A stretch of 26,006 bases of DNA, from NCBI GenBank assembly GCA_945834965.1, contig CAMAHZ010000004.1:1-26006 (forward strand), in the 5' to 3' direction. Source of the stretch: an uncultured Clostridia bacterium. Its GTDB lineage: Bacteria > Bacillota > Clostridia > Christensenellales > Borkfalkiaceae. Every line of letters begins with the position of its first letter. Position 1 is the first letter of the stretch. The notes beneath the pieces were generated by a model that did not search any database, was not told where the DNA came from, and worked only from the letters and a program-made list of their open reading frames with translations. Position numbers and translations under genes: made by a program. This document shows positions 24,188-26,006 of the stretch, in pieces.

Positions 24188-25029
24188 ACGGAATAATAAA
24201 CGTAAATAAGTTGCAGGGCGTATCTTCTGCAAGAGAAGTTGCCCGTATCAAACGCATAACGGGTATTTCGTGCGGACATATGGGCACGTTAGACCCTATG
24301 GCAAGCGGTGTTTTACCTATTGCGGTAGGTAACGCAACAAGGCTTTTCGATTATCTTTTAACCAAGACTAAAACGTACGTTGCAACCTTCCGCTTCGGGG
24401 AAGAATACGATACGTTGGATACGACGGGTACGATATTAAAAAGCGGCGGAAGGATTCCTACCCGAGAAGAGATAGAAAAAGTTATTCCCACGCTTACGGG
24501 CGAAATAATGCAGATTCCGCCCAAGTATAGTGCAAAAAACATAGGTGGAAAGCGTGGTTATCAGCTTGCCCGTGCAGGCGTTGAATTCGAGCTTCCGCCC
24601 AAAAAAGTAAAAATTGATACAATAAACCTTTTAGACTTTGAAGGGAACGAGTGTAAGGTTGAAATTGTCTGCGGCGGCGGAACGTACGTCCGTTCAATAG
24701 GAAGGGATATGGCTTGCGCACTCGACACCTTTGCGGCAATGAGCTCGCTTATAAGGACGGCAAGCGGACCTTTTAATATCGAAAATTCGGTCAACACGGA
24801 AGAGCTTACAAGCGAAAACGTAGAAAGGTATTTAATCCCCTGTGACGGTATAATTAATTACCCCTGCGTAAATCTATCCGAAAAGGAAGCAAAAAAGCTG
24901 TTTAACGGCATTTCAATTCAATGTTGTCAGGCAGACGGACTATATAAAATTTACGCCCCTAACGGCTCGTTTTACGGCATAAGCGAAGTGAACGGCGGAA
25001 TTATGAAAGTGAGGACTAAATTATGTTAG
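24184..25029 (+). CDS. truB: tRNA pseudouridine-55 synthase TruB
   Basis: TruB converts U55 of the T-loop of tRNAs to pseudouridine. The 281 residues have the catalytic loop HMGTLDPMASGVLP with nucleophile Asp37, preceded by the typical N-terminus GIINVNKLQGVSSAREV. Further family blocks are QIPPKYSAKNIGGKRGYQLAR and CGGGTYVRSIGRDMA. The C-terminal part (about 225-281) is a short PUA-like region. It starts at the ATGA overlap with nrnA and its end overlaps the start of ribF by 7 bases. Confidence 0.96.
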   Translation: MNGIINVNKLQGVSSAREVARIKRITGISCGHMGTLDPMASGVLPIAVGNATRLFDYLLTKTKTYVATFRFGEEYDTLDTTGTILKSGGRIPTREEIEKVIPTLTGEIMQIPPKYSAKNIGGKRGYQLARAGVEFELPPKKVKIDTINLLDFEGNECKVEIVCGGGTYVRSIGRDMACALDTFAAMSSLIRTASGPFNIENSVNTEELTSENVERYLIPCDGIINYPCVNLSEKEAKKLFNGISIQCCQADGLYKIYAPNGSFYGISEVNGGIMKVRTKLC

Positions 25030-26006
25030 AAATAATTGAGTACGCAAAAGACCAATACGAATTTCCTGCACTTATAGTGCTCGGCTGTTTCGATGCAATT
25101 CACGTCGGACACAGGGAACTTTTGAAAAAAGCCAAATTGCAGGCGAAGATTAACGGGCTCGATTTGGGCGTTATGATGTTCAAAGACGGTAAGAGCGGCA
25201 AGCTTTTGTATTCCTTTGAAGAAAGGGTTAAAATGCTTGAAGAGTTCAACGTCAAGTTTGTGCTTGCGATTGATTTCAACGATGATTTCAAAAAGATTGC
25301 AGCACTTGATTTCCTTGCTGAAATTGAAGATAAAATCAACGTTAAGGCGTATATGAGCGGCAAAGATTTCCGCTTTGGCGCAGGGGCAAAAGGTAAGGCG
25401 TCAACCCTTAAAAATTATGCCGAAGACGACGAGAACGGCGTTTGGTATATGAACGTAAAGGACGTCGACTTAGACGGCGAAAAAATCAGTACAACCTTGA
25501 TTAAATCCTGCCTTGATAACGGCGACGTGGAAAAGGCGGCAAAGCTTTTGGGTAGGGAATATTCCTTAAGCGGCGAAGTCGTTAAGGGCGCAGGCAGGGG
25601 TTCTTCAATCGTGGGATATCCTACGGTGAATATAATTAACCCCGACTGGAAATATCCCGTTAAATTCGGCGTTTATAGCGTTAGTTGCGAAGTTGACGGA
25701 ACGGTTTACAACGGCGTAGCCAACTTCGGCGATTGCCCTACTTTTGAAGATAACAGGGTTGCGCTTGAAACCTATTTAGAAGGTTACGAAGGCGATTTGT
25801 ACGGTAAAGTACTCACGGTTAATTTCATTTCCTTTATACGTGAGATTGAAAAATTCTCTTCTGCAGAAGAGTTAAGCGCTCAGGTTAAAGCGGATATACA
25901 ATCTACGAGTGAAACGGCTGAAGAAGTAACGGAAGTTGCCGTAGAAGAAGTTGTTGCAACCGAAGAAGCTAATCAAGAAACAGCGGTTGAAGAAGTCGTT
26001 GAAGAA
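25023..26006 (+). CDS. ribF: Bifunctional riboflavin kinase / FAD synthetase RibF, right end cut off
   Basis: RibF makes FMN and FAD from riboflavin. The ATG at 25023 overlaps the truB stop, and the frame stays open to the window edge (328 codons). The N-terminal nucleotidyltransferase has GCFDAIHVGH (about 20-29) and ISTTLIKSCLDNGDVEKAAKLLG; SGKDFRFGAGAKG keeps the glycines, but Lys stands where Arg is usual. The riboflavin kinase domain has GRGSSIVGYPTVNI, GVANFGDCPTF, LETYLEGYEGDLYGK and IREIEKFSSAEEL. The normal family end is reached near residue 293. After it an acidic tail of at least 35 residues, mostly Glu, Val, Ala and Thr, runs off the window. FMN made here would serve the flavodiiron protein among others. 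Confidence 0.95.
   Translation, partial: MLEIIEYAKDQYEFPALIVLGCFDAIHVGHRELLKKAKLQAKINGLDLGVMMFKDGKSGKLLYSFEERVKMLEEFNVKFVLAIDFNDDFKKIAALDFLAEIEDKINVKAYMSGKDFRFGAGAKGKASTLKNYAEDDENGVWYMNVKDVDLDGEKISTTLIKSCLDNGDVEKAAKLLGREYSLSGEVVKGAGRGSSIVGYPTVNIINPDWKYPVKFGVYSVSCEVDGTVYNGVANFGDCPTFEDNRVALETYLEGYEGDLYGKVLTVNFISFIREIEKFSSAEELSAQVKADIQSTSETAEEVTEVAVEEVVATEEANQETAVEEVVEE

Overview
The window looks like a chromosomal segment from an anaerobic member of the Clostridia (Bacillota), probably an uncultured gut-type lineage. The evidence is the compact clostridial order of the purine genes, a one-chain PurL with a built-in glutaminase, a flavodiiron protein, Gram-positive extended -10 promoters, strong Shine-Dalgarno sites, and the Firmicutes order ispG-(polC)-rimP-nusA-ylxR-ylxQ-infB-rbfA-nrnA-truB-ribF. 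GC content is in the mid-40s by eye. All genes but one lie on the + strand. I see no tRNA, rRNA, IS element, CRISPR array or prophage gene.

Layout. Positions 47-2986 hold an AEC-family transporter, a flavodiiron protein (FprA-like) and an MscL channel with an enlarged cytoplasmic tail, closed by a good terminator. Positions 3041-3509 are an AT-rich intergenic stretch with repeats and a promoter-like site, followed by a small membrane-protein gene (DUF1294-like) on the - strand. Positions 3510-14679 are the purine cluster purE-purC-purF-purM-purN-purH-purD-purL. It covers most of the route from PRPP to IMP; purB and purK are not here. Positions 14680-16423 hold nrdR with its own promoter and a convincing NrdR-box palindrome, then ispG. 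Positions 16416-17951 encode a protein at the usual polC locus that keeps only the PolC N-terminal, OB and DEDDh exonuclease parts. Positions 17955-26006 are the classic nusA-infB operon for transcription, translation initiation, ribosome maturation, RNA turnover and tRNA modification. It starts from a strong promoter with a leader hairpin and ends in ribF, which runs off the right edge.

How the genes work together. The purine enzymes make IMP, the source of ATP and GTP, and NrdR next door is an ATP/dATP-sensing repressor of ribonucleotide reductase genes. The nusA-infB operon couples transcription elongation, initiation factor 2 and 30S maturation.

The points most worth a second look are (1) the polymerase-less PolC-like protein, in which both PHP halves and the whole polymerase core are missing while the exonuclease residues are intact; (2) near-total absence of the palindrome GATC (one copy found by eye in 26 kb, where about 100 would be expected from base composition), with CATG and GGCC also scarce; (3) NrdR-box-like elements, a clear one in the nrdR promoter and a cluster of three ATATTGTGT repeats upstream of the purine genes; and (4) the acidic C-terminal tail on RibF. 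All counts and motif comparisons were made by reading; none was computed.
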